Positions 10,666 through 22,249 of a stretch of DNA of 64,000 nucleotides are shown here, in pieces. Position numbers and translations under genes: made by a program. The first letter of the stretch is position 1. Every line of letters starts with the position of its first letter. Origin of the DNA: Cryptomeria japonica (Eukaryota > Streptophyta > Pinopsida > Cupressales > Cupressaceae); the NCBI RefSeq assembly GCF_030272615.1, contig NC_081415.1, positions 366,117,667 to 366,181,666 of the forward strand, given 5' to 3'. The notes under the pieces are model-generated. The model was not told the origin of the DNA. It made no database searches and saw only the letters and a program-made list of their open reading frames with translations.

Positions 10666-12018
10666 ATGGAAGGCTATAAACAATCTCAGAGGATTGTGTA
10701 TCTGCAAGAAGAGATGGATCATGCTAATCAAGTGATTACAGACATGCAAAGGCAAATGCAAAAATCTCCGAAAGTAAGAAGAAGATTATCTGATGATTTG
10801 CAGGACTCTCAAGAGTTAGTGGAACAAATTGAGACATCATCTAAGAATAGTATATCTAAAGAAACTGAAGAAATGATTGGAGTATTGAGAGAAAAGAACA
10901 AAGCACTGGCTGATCAACTAAAAGCAATGAAAAGAGAACATGAACATTTCAGCACACAGATGACTGAAAATCTTGATTCATTAAGAACAGCCGAGGATAA
11001 AGTAAGAGATCTACAAAGAGAGAAACAACAAATTGAAGTCTTAGTATCTGATAAGAATGATGAAGTCACAAGGTTGACTAGAATTCAACAAAATCTGTCA
11101 GATCAACTAGGTTATGCACATCATGAAGCAATTCTGAAGAATGATGAGAATCAAGCATTGAAACTTGAAGTATTAAGGTTGACCGATGAACTTGAAATAG
11201 AGAAGAAATCCAAAGAAACACTGAAGAAGAGTTATGAAGCATCAAAGATGTTGGACGAGCAAATGAATACATGAAGACCCAACAAAGATGCAAGACTCGG
11301 TTACAAAGGAAAAGACTCTACCTAAAAGGGAATTCATACTACTGAGAGAGGAGAATCATCAAAGCAAGTTGGAAACAAGAACAACATCAAAAGAAAGAAG
11401 CCTATTTGCAACTACTGTGGAAATCAAGGTCATACTGCCAACATGTGCCAAATCAGAAAAGGTAAGCAATTGAATGTCACTAAGTCCAATGGTTGTTGTT
11501 ACAATTGCAATAAATATGGTCACACATCTAAACAATGTAGGACAAAGTCTGTAAACAATTATCAGAAGGCAAAATTCAAAGGGTTTTGTAAAAACTGCAA
11601 TAGATATGGACATAGTACCGAGAAGTGTTGGTTTAAGCAAAAGAACTATATGTGGTCTGCACACCAAGCAAATGCTAGAGGTTATCAAACTCACACAAAT
11701 CTTTACCGACAATATTCTGCAGTACCATGGGATTACAATACAATGATATGGTGTGAATGTTGTGGAAGATATGGACATATAAGTGCCAATTGTTTTATAA
11801 GGTTTGGGATGTACAACCAAAGATCATGGAGAAATTCTGGTATGGCATGTTTTCATTGTCACAAAGTTGGACACTTAGCTGGAGATTGCAGAGATCAACC
11901 TAGAAAAGACACTAAAGAAATAAAAGACAAATTAAAGATGATTTGGAAAAAGAAGGAAATTGTGTCAAATGAAGAAAGAACCTTACCTACCGAGTTAGGT
12001 GCTCCTATTCCAAATTAA
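10666..12018 (+). pseudogene. Element A gag-like ORF: coiled coil plus five CCHC knuckles
   Basis: The start at 10666 (MEGYKQSQR) follows the PBS leader; the longer ORF from 10450 begins inside the LTR and is not credible. The frame is unbroken to TAA at 12016-12018 (about 450 codons), apart from TGA at 11272 and TAA at 11323. The first 200 residues are a charged heptad-like coiled coil. A linker MLDEQM...LGYKG follows, then five Cx2Cx4Hx4C knuckles (CNYCGNQGHTANMC at about 11395, then four more to 11890), all with intact Cys and His. It should bind RNA and assemble like a nucleocapsid (inference). The normal Copia UBN2 gag domain is absent. Related ORFs lie at 26333-27454 and 49502-50577. 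Confidence 0.85.
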
Positions 12019-12568
12019 TCAGTAAAGGTATGAAGGGACTACATTATCTCAAGGTTAAATCTCAACAGTTCCTATTTTATCATGTACTTAATTCAATTCT
12101 GCATAATTAAGATGTAATAGTAAGTTTTAAATTTTATCAAAGTCTTTTGAAGCACTTTACAGGAAACCTATCAAGTCGATGAATATAGGAAGCCTGTCAA
12201 GTCGGTGAATGAAGGAAGTTTGGTTACTCAGTTAAAAGCGAAAAAAGGAAAGAAGGTTTAGTGGAACCGAGTGCATTTTATATTTTTGACCTAACCTGCA
12301 CGGAGCCCGATAAGGCATATTGTGTACTTAAAAGCATTTTTGCGGTCATTTTCAACTCACCAAGTTTTCGAAAGAGCAGAGAAAAGCGAATCTAAGGTGA
12401 TCAAACCTCCTACAAAGAAAATTCAAGGTATTTACATCAATCTCAATGCATTGTTAAGCTAGTTTACCGGTCTTATCAAGTTGCTATTATTTGCTAAGAG
12501 TGGAACGCCAGTCGTTTGAAATCTTGAAACCCTAAGGATTATTTGTTAGCTTTTATCTGAAATCTAAA
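12019..12568 (+). other. Spacer between gag-like ORF and ORF2 of element A
   Basis: No coding signal is seen. Elements B and C have a spacer of similar kind and roughly similar length between their two ORFs, so ORF2 probably needs its own start or an internal or spliced RNA. No clear promoter is visible. Confidence 0.5.
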
Positions 12569-15079
12569 ATGGCGCCTAAGATCCAATATCCCATTGTTGT
12601 CAAGAATGTAGAGAAGCCCTCACTAAAATACTCTTTGACTCCCAAAGTTGCATCTGAACCGGATGACAAAACCACTTTTTCACTCATCCCGGATAGAGTG
12701 TTGTTAGTCGAGGATGTTATGTGAATGTTGTGGAACCAAGAACTCAATCTTTGTCACCTATGGGATACGAGATTGACTTTGACATCACACAACATCAAAT
12801 TGATGCATTTCTTACATTATCGAGACATGCTACCGAGCTGAGGTATGGAACCTATGAGGAAGTGAAGGGAAAGGTAAAAATGAGCATTTTAGTACCCAAA
12901 GCTACAAGAAAGGCAACAAAGATGATAAAGGCATTATCAGAGAAATTCAGAAGACTTTTCCTCTACACCTGTCAAAGGCACTTTAGCCATTACCGAAGAG
13001 GAATTTGAAGCCCAAGAGGCAGCTATAACATTGAGCACCGAATTGCCTAAGGGAAAAGTGTTGAAGAGAAAGAAACAGAACACATCAAAGGCCTCACCGA
13101 CTCCACCTCCAAAGCAACCTAACACTAGGGCTTCTGTAGCTTCACCGAGTAAGAAAACAAAGAGTGTTACTATTCCCAAGGTAACAAAGACCTACAAGAA
13201 ATCTACTCGGAGACTCATTTTGGCAAAAGAGTCTAGTGATACCGAATCAGAGGATGCAAGCAAATTTCAGATTGTCAAAAGCAAGAAGGTAAATGTACAT
13301 AGTGTTGAAAACTTTTGTGCTAATCTAAAAGAATATGGAGGATTTGGATCATTCAGATATGTAAAGTATGAAACCGGAAATAATGATGAGAAGAGACAAA
13401 TTGAAGAAGCTATCATCTGCACACTTCTAAAATTCCGGTTAGCTCCATTGGAACTAGCTAAGTCACTTCCGAATGAACTTTATTTGCATATTGATAATAG
13501 GTGGAAGTATGCAATGGACTTAGAGAAATAGATCAAAGAAAGAAGTCTGGTTCATCTCTTTCCCGACATGTCAGTAGCTGAAATAAAACAACATTTGACA
13601 ACCTACACCTCAAAGTTTCTTGTCAAACAGAGAGCCTTAAAACTGATGAATGGGATGCATATTGAAGTTGAAAATGAGACAAAAGCAAAATGGCAGGAAA
13701 TATTTAAAATCAAGGATGTTGGTGAGCAAGCTACAATTGAAATTGTTGATGTCACCGAGCAAGATCCTGATGTTACCGAGCAAGACCCTACTAACATCAT
13801 TCAAATAGATGAAGATGTCATGGATACAGAGGCACCAGAACAGGAAATGATAGAAGGCAATGCATATGCAAAACTTGTATCTAGTGAATTAGTCTTGGAA
13901 CAAGTTCAGCTTTATCCACTGGTCAAACAACCTGTCTCAACCGAAACCCCTCATGACACGGATCAAGGCACCGAAGGTCACAAGTCTACAGTAGGAGAAG
14001 GTACTACTGAAGAACAGACATCTCAAGCACCTTCTAGCATTACAAATGTTGCAGCTGAGACACCAAGTACCGAGACACCAAAGGACACTACAGAGGCTAA
14101 AGAAACCGATCAAAGTGTTGCCTCTACCGAGCAACCTACCGAGGGTCATCAAGCCTCACAAGCCATTGCCTTAGTTCCATCGGTAAAAGGTAAAGAAAAG
14201 AAAATGAAAAAGCATAGTTTTAAAGTTGATTTGTCAAAAGCAATAGTGTTGCCCAATATAGATATATCAAAATTAAAGGGGCAAGCACTCATTGATTTCG
14301 GTGAACTATGCAAAGCAAAGGCCGAACAAGAGAAGCAAATGGTGATTCAAAAGAAAAATAAAGTACTTCAGAAGGTAAAATCACTCTTAATAGATATGCT
14401 ACCTGAAGCTACAGTGTCAACAGATGCAACCATCCACACTCAACTAGATGAAGTCCTAACAAAGATAAAGATATCTAGAGTAGATGCATCAGAGTATTTG
14501 AGCAAGCTAAAAGACAAAGAGCTCACTGCAAAAATGATAGAAGAGGTACAAAAAGCTATAGCTATTGGCAAAGTTAAACTTGTCAAATTTATTGCTGAGT
14601 TGACTCCTCAACTCAAGCACATTCTTTATTTATTTTAGAAACTCTGCAAATTTTCTTTATTCATTAAAGACATTAAGAATAAAATAGAGGTAATTGAGAA
14701 AGAGATCACCGATCTCTCAAATAAGTTGACCATAGAGCCAAATTCAGTTCAGAATTTCTATACAAGGTTACAACAGCTCATGGCTCAACAATTGGACCTA
14801 AGAAATGAAGAACACAAGATCAGGATGGACATAATGACACTTTAGACATTATTCCTTCCTCATCTTTCATCCGTCCAAGAACAGATCAATCGAGCCACCT
14901 CCTTATCTACTACACAAGAGGGAAGCACTCTAGATGGCTTAATATCATTATTGGCTGATATTCAAGCACATAATTCTTTAATGGACAGTGTAAATATTGC
15001 ACTCTCTGTTGCTCTCACCGAAGCACGGACCAAGTACAAATCCATTTTTAACCAGTTACCACCCCCAGATGGTAATTAA
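12569..15079 (+). pseudogene. Element A ORF2 (retroelement-associated ORF, function unknown)
   Basis: ATG at 12569 opens a segment ending FSLIPDRVLLVEDV, matching block I of B and C ORF2. It then jumps to block III (PRTQSLSPMGYEID at about 12735), so about 0.8 kb that B and C have between these blocks is missing. Frames used are 12569-12724, 12721-13008 and then 13031-15079. The last is one frame interrupted by TAGs at 13529, 14636 and 14845. Block IV (NDEKRQIEEAI...RWKYAMDLEK) is followed by a Thr/Glu-rich disordered part with many TEQ/TE words and an Ala/Lys coiled C-terminus. No catalytic motif of pol is present. The protein is unknown; I describe it only by relation to B and C. Confidence 0.75.
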
Positions 15080-15445
15080 GTTTTGATGTTTGTCAAAAAG
15101 GGGGAGTGATACAGTATTGGGGGAGTGTAGTATTCAAAGTATCAAACAAAAGGAGTATAGTATACAGGGGGAGTATACCGAGCAGAGCAAGCAGAGTATC
15201 CAAGAGCAGTGAACAGGACAGTAAGCAAAGATCAAGAGCAGCACATAGAACATTGATCACCAAGCATGCAAAGTCAAAGTTTTGTACAAGTATATCGATA
15301 AGGGGAGTATATCTGGATATATTATTTTATTGACTATTGTATATACTGTTAGTATAAGTCAAATTTTGCAAGTATATAGATTATTGAGTTATAACTTTGA
15401 AAGTAGTTTTTGTCAAACATCTCAACTAATGTCAAAAGGGGAGAT
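15080..15445 (+). other. Element A 3' untranslated region and PPT
   Basis: Non-coding, with several GGGGGAGT runs (15102, 15120, 15169). It ends in AAAAGGGGAGAT (15434-15445) directly before the 3' LTR. Confidence 0.8.
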
Positions 15446-16586
15446 TGTTACTACTTATCAAGTTGCCATTAGTTTTATGTTAAAAGTTATTCTATATACT
15501 CTAGTCGGTTACTACTACCAAAATATTTAGTCGGTATGAACAGTCCAGTCGGTTATTGAAGAAAGTAGTCTTAGAGCGTAGTATATACCGAGCTATCTAT
15601 CGAGTATCATTTCATGACTACCGAGCAGCAAAGATGACACACCGAGTTGTTATACACCAAGTGAAACATGTTACCAGATTCATTGAACCTAGAAATACAT
15701 ATGAAAACATGTTACAAGATCGAGGAACATCTAACTATTATCACATTGGAAATTGCACTTAAAGATTGTGTATGATTTTGAGGTCATCTAACCAATGAAA
15801 TAATTTGCATGGTTATTCATTCGATAAAACATGTTTGTAAGATCGAAGCAATGAAAGAATCACCGACATAAGAGATATATTTATACAACATGAGTTAAGA
15901 ATTAAAAAGTGTGTGTGCATGAGTGTAAGAAGACTGTTACAGAGGCACAGAAGTCACCGAGAAGGTTTTCAGAGAATAGTCAAAGAACAGAGTAAACATA
16001 AGGGTTTACCGAGTTACTATATGGGTTATCAAGGTATGCTATAAGCAAGGTAATCTATTTTGAGCACATAGAATCTGCTATAACATTCCAAATGTAAAGT
16101 TGCAGATATTTGTAATAATTTTATTGTAATATTTTGAAGTTGTAAGAGAAACCTTTATCAGGGTAAAAGACTCTAACCAAGTCTATAAATTGTAAAGCCT
16201 CTAACTAGGTGCAACATTTAGTTTAAGTGTTGTAAAATCCTTTAGCAAGGTAGATCTAACAGATCTTGTTACTCCTACTAGGGTAAGATATCAGAAATAG
16301 CTAAACATGTAGCTCTAACTGAGCACTCTTTATTATTGCAGTAGTGAAGTTGTGGGTGCCATCCGCACCATAGTTTTTCTCTCTAACCAAGAGTTTTTGC
16401 GTAACCAAAATATATGTGTTATGGAGTGAATCATGTATATTTGTTATCTATTTGTTTTAGCTTTATATTATGTTACTGCACTATTTGGTTTATGTATAAT
16501 AGTAAAGTTATTATTGAAGAAAAGTTTTGAAGTACTGATTCACCCCTCCCCTCTCAGTACATTAGCTTTCCATATTGGGCCTAACA
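15446..16586 (+). repeat. 3' LTR of element A
   Basis: 1141 bp, the same length as the 5' copy and about 95% identical by hand count. It ends CTAACA, then the duplicated TAGCA. Confidence 0.92.
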
Positions 16587-16591
16587 TAGCA

Positions 16592-16726
16592 GACCATAAG
16601 GATCTTCATTTACTCAAACAATACAATCTCCCCCTTGGTCAAATCTCCCCCTCTGTCCATCAAATGGTCCAAGAATCAAAAGATATGGCAGTGAACTCCC
16701 CCTGACCCATAGACCTTTATACACAT
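16592..16726 (-). other. Element F 3' untranslated region
   Basis: On the minus strand, purine runs AGGGGGAG occur near 16631, 16646 and 16698. This is the usual tail after Copia RNase H, and it continues at 9462 once element A is removed. Confidence 0.65.
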
Positions 16727-17540
16727 TCAAGTGCATGCAGCTAGTGAAACCACACCTAACTTGTGGCGTAGATACTCAAATGAGGTTATTAGTAGAGGTT
16801 TTGTGAATATATCAACCACTTGTTCACCTGTAGGGACATATTCTACATTAACTTCTTGCTCTACCACCTTCTCCTTGAGAAAATGATATTTGATGGCAAT
16901 GTGCTTGGTCCTTGAGTGCATAATTGGATTCTTTGATATGTTGATTGCACTTGAGTTATCACACCAAATAGAAACAAGGTCAAATATATATATCTAAATA
17001 TCCTTGAGGGTTTGATTCATCCATAACACCTAAGAACAACATGTAGCAGCATCAATATATTTTGCTTCAGCAGTAGATAGGGAGATTGAATCCTTCTTCT
17101 TATTGTGCCATGAAACCAACCGGTTACCTAAGAAGAATGCACCACCACTTGTGCTCTTCTGGTCATCAATGCAACCTGCCCAATCAACATCAGTGTAGGC
17201 TTGTAAGGTGAATCATCCTTTCTTAGGATACCCTAGTCCATAATTAAGCGTTCCTTGTAGGTACCTAAAGACTCTTCTGATTGCATTTTCATTCGACTGT
17301 TTGGGTACAATTTGAAATCTTGCCACCATACATACTGCCTTCACTATATCCATTCTTAAAGTAGTAAGATAGAACAGACTACCAATCATTGATCTATACA
17401 GTATTTGATCCACCATCGGTGACTCATCAACCTTGCTCAGCTTGCAAACAGTCACCATAGGGGTACTTGTCAATTTGTTGTCTTCCATCTTAAACTTATT
17501 CAACATATCTCTGGCATACTTGATTTGAGAGATAAATATC
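16727..17540 (-). pseudogene. Copia RNase H and RT C-terminus relic, element F
   Basis: The minus-strand ending HIAIKYHFLKEKV ... DIFTKPL lies at 16727-16921. RT-tail landmarks STPMVTVCKLSK and FRYLQGTLNYGLGYP lie at 17213-17506. The stretch between carries RNase H with stops. The ORF end is TAG near 16737. It is of the same general type as element 1 RNase H, but a different lineage copy. Confidence 0.85.
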
Positions 17541-18331
17541 CCTTTATCTTGCTGTGAATTCTACAAACCAAGAAAGTATGATAGCTCTTCGAGCATTGAC
17601 ATCTCAAATTGTGACTGCATCTAATCAACAATGTCTCTGCACAGAGTATCCTTGTTGCCTCCAAAAATTATGTCATCCACATATACAACCACAATCATCA
17701 CGTGGTTTCCATCTTATTTAATGTGCATATTACTATCTAGACTTCCCTTTCTGAAACCCCACTCCTTTAGATACATATCTAACCTTGAATACCATGCTCT
17801 TGGAGCCTGCTTCAATCCATACAAAGATTTCTTCAACTGACACACAAAATTTTCATCATAATGCAACAAAAAGCCTTTCAGTTGTTCTACGTAAACTTCT
17901 TCTTCTAAGTTACCATTTAAGAAAATAGATTTAATGTTCATTTGATATACGTTGTATCCTTTATAGGCAAAGAATGCTAGAAACATTCTAATGGCTTCAA
18001 GTCTCGCAACCGGTGCATATGTTTCTTCAAAATCTATTCCTTCTACTTTGGAATACCCTTTGCACACTAACCTTGCTTTATGCCTAACAATCTTACCTTC
18101 TTCATTCATCTTGTTCTGGTAGACCCATTTTGTACCAATGACATTTTTATTTGTTGGTCTAGGAACTAACTCCCAAGTTTTGTTCTTTTCAATTTGTTGC
18201 AGCTCTTCTTTCATTGCATCCATCCATTTCAGATTTTTGTTGGCTTCATTGAATGTTTTGGGTTCCATTTCTATCATGAGGCATAAATTTACTTGTTCAT
18301 CATTCTGGGAAAGTCTTCTTTTGGTCTGCAC
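17541..18331 (-). pseudogene. Copia reverse transcriptase relic, element F
   Basis: A long open minus frame (17714-18331) shows [62 protein letters not shown] and [12 protein letters not shown]. The catalytic YVDD is kept at 17671-17682, beyond a stop near 17712. The motif choice ([18 protein letters not shown]) is typical of the Tork/SIRE side of plant Copia, by family knowledge. Confidence 0.9.
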
Positions 18332-19050
18332 ACTATCATTCTTATTACCTCTAATATGCTCTTCCGAGTGATTATTTGCACATATCGATTAGGGGACTTG
18401 TTAAGTGATTCTTCCGGTTCACTTTATGACTTCATTTTATCTTCATCACATGAATCATCATGTTGGTTTACTTTTGCTTGTCTCCCTTTATGCATATCTT
18501 TATCAACTCTGATATGTATACTCTCAATGACTCTTCTTAGCCTTTTATTGTAACATTTGTAGGCTTTGTTGTGAGTTGAGTAACCCAAGAAGATACCTTC
18601 ATCACTCCTAGAATCAAAATCACCTAAGCCATCCTCATCTCTCTTGATGAAGCATTTTCTTCCAAACACTTTAAAATATTTGATTGGTGGCTTCCAGTCA
18701 TACAACAGTTCATAAGGTGTCATTCTATTATTTGTTCTTAGTTGAACTAGGTTCAAAGTATATATAGCAATATGAATTGCTTCCTTCCAATACATATCCG
18801 GTATGTTTGCTTCATTTAACATAGTTCTTGCCATCTCCTTGAGAGTCTAGTTTTTCCTTTCTACAACACCATTTTGTTGTGGTGTCCTTGGAGCTGAATA
18901 TTGTCTTCTGATTCCATGTCTCTCACAGTAATTTTCAAACTCATTTGATGTGAACTCTCCACCCTGGTCAGATCTTAGACATTTCATCTTGCATCCACTT
19001 CCCCTCTCAACCATCTTCCAGAAAATCTTGAATCTTTCAAATTTTAAAAT
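18332..19050 (-). pseudogene. Copia integrase relic, element F, 5'-truncated
   Basis: The minus-strand C-terminal integrase (LRTNNRMTPYELLYDWKPP) lies in 18424-18834 and the core with RSDQGGEFTS and PRTPQQNGVVERK in 18847-19050. One stop separates the two. Upstream of about 19050 the frame stays open to 19272, but the protein no longer resembles Copia. The element is therefore cut off inside the integrase core, with gag, protease and 5' LTR missing. Confidence 0.85.
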
Positions 19051-20545
19051 GTTGGAAGAGAGAACAAACATGAAGGTATAATTGAACCTTGATGACCTGA
19101 GTACTTCTTTCATGGATTTTGATTTTGCAAGTTTTACAAGCATCTCAGTATCATTAACCGAGATGACCTGAGTATTACTTACGAGAAATAGACAAGAATT
19201 AATGTTTTCCATGTGTGAATTGGAATGGTCCTCAATGATCCTTTTATCGATTTTTCCCTTGGACCTATTCATAGATATATAAAGATCAACTCATAAACAA
19301 CAAACAAATAAAATATAATGTCCCTTCTTTTCTCCTCTAGTCGATGACATCCTTGAGTTTCTCAGAAAACATGATAAGAAAAATCAAGATACCACATATG
19401 AACATTCATGCTTATTCATGTTATTTATCAGATAAAATCATCTTGTTGGTTGGTTGTTAATTTGATTTTCTTTGATTTTAGGTGTGGTGTTGGAGATTTT
19501 CTTTTGATGTTCATTGTTGGTTTTCATGAGTTTGTTTTGCGATGTATGCCTTGTTATTTGGTTATGTTGGAGCTCAAATTTGTTGGTTTGATGAACCCTA
19601 AGAATATGCCAAGTTCTATAATTAGGATCAACGATCAACTTTGGCCAACTAATGGAATAACCAATTTGCTTTTAATTTCTTGCACTTTTGGCTCTGCAAA
19701 ACCAAGGTGGGTGCACCTATATACTAATTAAGCAGTTTTATTCTTTATCTTAAACCTCTACTTCCTCTATTTCAGCATGACATGAGTGTCTGGAATAAAG
19801 TAAACTAACTTCTAATCCTACTTCTGTCTCCTACTTGCAGAAATTGAAACTGTGAATAAATTTGATGTTCAAGTGATCAATGCCTTCTATCCACTAGGCA
19901 ACAAAGTCAATATTTTGTTCCTTGAGTGGTTTTTATACCACTCTGTTAGACAATTTTTACATCCACACCTTACATGAATATGTCAATTGTATTTGAATCC
20001 TTATACATCCAATGATTGTATGCCTGGAGAGTTATTACTATTTACCCCATATATAGTGCAAATATTTGAAATATTAAACTCTGTCTGAATTTAAACCATG
20101 ACTTCGTGGTGAATACATTTTTAAGGTTTTTACCTCTTTTTCTTATTTAGGAGACCTTAAAATTTAAGGCTCCAACATGTTATATTCTTGTTGAATCTCA
20201 AAACGGAGTGTCCTAACTAGGTTCAAGATTTTTCCCCAAGTCTAGAAACAATCTTTTATTATGGATAGACACAATGATCACCAAGTCATGGTGAGACGAA
20301 GCCACAATGCCTGAAAATGTACATGAAGCTTTATTATGGATATGCATAGTGATGGTGAAAAAGAAAATGCATGACATATGTACCAATAGATAGAAGAGTT
20401 GATCTATCACACGTAGCACCTATTGCCAGGTTTTCACTACTTGTTTTTATTGTACCTTTTTTATTTTTATGATTGATTTTTTTTGCTTTTTTGCTTTTTT
20501 GATTTTTTTTTGCTTTTTTTTTATTTTTCTCGTGCATTGGATGAC
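19051..20545. other. Unassigned region between Copia F and the Gypsy relic
   Basis: No recognised gene. Short ORFs (for example 19408-19731, plus) have no family motif. A T-rich run of TTTTTTGC-like words sits at 20455-20530. It may be worn-out repeat; nothing more can be supported. Confidence 0.4.
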
Positions 20546-21600
20546 TCATGTGTAGAACCTTTTGAGATGGATGTTGTTGATAGGCTCATCAAATAGGTCC
20601 CCTTCTAGTGTAGATAATTGATATCTCCCAGAACCAGATGTTGATATGATGATGAATGAACCTAGCCAGTTTGGTTCAAATTTTCCCTTCTTTTCTTGAC
20701 CCTGTTGATTGCAGGGATTCTCTTTTAGTAACAAGTCACCAATCTAAAATAGTCTTAGTCTCACCTTGTGGTTATAGCTTATAGACATATTTGTTGATAT
20801 GCTTTTAGGTGATCAAAAGCATGTTGAAGTCATTAATCTAGCATCTCTAACTCTCGTAGCCTGGATACCTAATATTCCTGATCTGGGATGAGTCCTTTCA
20901 ATGATACTCTGAGTGAAGGTAGCTCAACCTCAATGGGTAAAATAGCTTATGATCCATACACAAGTGCACGTGGTTTGACTCCAGTCGGGATGCAAATGCT
21001 AGTTCAATATGCCCACAAGACAAGGTTTAAGTGGACATGCCAATCAAGATTTTCAAATTGTTTTTGTTTGAAGCTTCTACTTGGCCATTCCCTTGGGGAT
21101 AATAAGGTGTGGAAAAGTGATGCTAGATATGGAATCTTTCACACAGTTCTTGCACATCTTGGTTCTTTAAGGGTCTACCATTATCAATGATAATAGAATT
21201 AAGAATGCCATAATGATGGATAATATAATTCAAAATGAAGGAGGATATTTTCTTGTTGGTGATGGTGGTTAATGGAACAACTTCGATCCACTTTGTGAAA
21301 TATTTAGTGGTTGTGATTATGAACTTATGTCCATTTGAGGAAGAGGGATGTATCTTGCCCATGAGGTCAAGTCCCCATTGACAGAATGACCATGATGTCG
21401 TGAATAGTTGCAACTTTTGTGCTGGTGCATGTATAAGATTTCCATGGATTTGACATTTCAGGCACTTTTTAAAAAATTGATAAGAATCTTTTTCCATGTT
21501 TGGCCAATAGTATCCCATTCTCAGAAGTTTCTTGGCTAGAGTAGGACCGCTTGAATTTATACATCAAATACCTTCATGACCATCTCGCAAGGCAGTTTCA
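20546..21600 (-). pseudogene. Gypsy integrase relic
   Basis: On the minus strand, 21123-21518 begins with GYYWPNMEKDSYQFFKKCLKCQ, the zinc-binding start of Gypsy integrase. The core DLMGKIHPSSSNGHKF and FTKWIEVVPL follow, and the second acidic position lies in IIDNG. The C-terminal part at 20546-20734 has GKFEPNWLGSF and INNIHLKRFY, the usual end of Ty3/Gypsy pol. Stops separate the segments. Confidence 0.85.
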
Positions 21601-22249
21601 GATTCGTCACTTTCCAGACACCTAAGGAGAGTACCATCAAGACCATGTCAGTAAAGCGTATTAGTTGTTAGGGTATAACGGGCTACTTGACGGATAAAGT
21701 TTCATTTTTAGTTCTGAGATAAATCAGGTGGAAGGGTATTATCTTTCAGATAGGTATAGATCTTCCCTTAGGTTAAACATTTAGAATTTGGCATACGACT
21801 TGGGAATTGACATTGTCATAGATAGGGGAAAACACTTGTTCCACTAGGAATTCATAACAATTCTTTTTGTTTGGTATTTTTAAGAGAGAGACGATAGTTG
21901 TCATGTCATTTGCAACTTTATTGTCTAGTTTTAGAATTTGTTCAAATTTGATCTCAACAAACTATTTCTTAAAATCATCCACCATTCTTTTATATGGTAT
22001 CATCTTGTCGTTCTTTGTTTGATAGTCATCATTGACCTAATTAATGACCAATTGAGAGTCTCCATAGACTTGTAACTCTGTGATCTTCCATTCTACTGCT
22101 ACTTTGATGCCAGTGACCAGTGCCTCATATTTACCTATATTGTTTGTGCAGGGGAACATTAACATGTACGACCTAGGGATCATGTGTCCCTGAGGAGTGA
22201 CAAATAGGATTCCAACACCTGATCCATGTTATCTGTAAGATCCATCAAA
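21601..22249 (-). pseudogene. Gypsy additional (archaeal-like) RNase H relic
   Basis: The minus-strand segment at about 21950-22150 contains YEALVTGIKVAVEWKI and VYGDSQLVINQV. These are hallmarks of the second RNase H (aRNH) found in the Tat/Ogre clade of plant Gypsy elements. In-frame stops are present. A linker to integrase follows toward 21600. Confidence 0.75.

Larger units (their letters stand above)
9463..16586 (+). mobile_element. Element A: complete non-autonomous LTR retrotransposon (7.1 kb)
   Basis: Both LTRs (9463-10603 and 15446-16586) are 1141 bp, start TGTTAC and end CTAACA. Flanks GAGCA (9458-9462) and TAGCA (16587-16591) form a near-perfect target duplication. A tRNA-Met PBS lies at 10606-10617 and a PPT at 15434-15445. 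The interior has a gag-like ORF with five zinc knuckles and a long ORF2, but no protease, integrase, RT or RNase H. A hand comparison of the LTRs gives about 56 mismatches and no length change (about 5%), mostly transitions. It sits inside element F. Confidence 0.93.

Noticed and set aside
11359-11820. 153-residue minus-strand ORF
   Set aside because: It is antisense to the zinc-knuckle part of the element A gag-like ORF.
19408-19731. 107-residue plus-strand ORF as a possible host gene
   Set aside because: There is no motif and no splice or promoter context, and it lies between two degraded retroelements.
20334-20549. Lys-rich 71-residue minus-strand ORF
   Set aside because: It arises from a T-rich low-complexity run (20455-20530).
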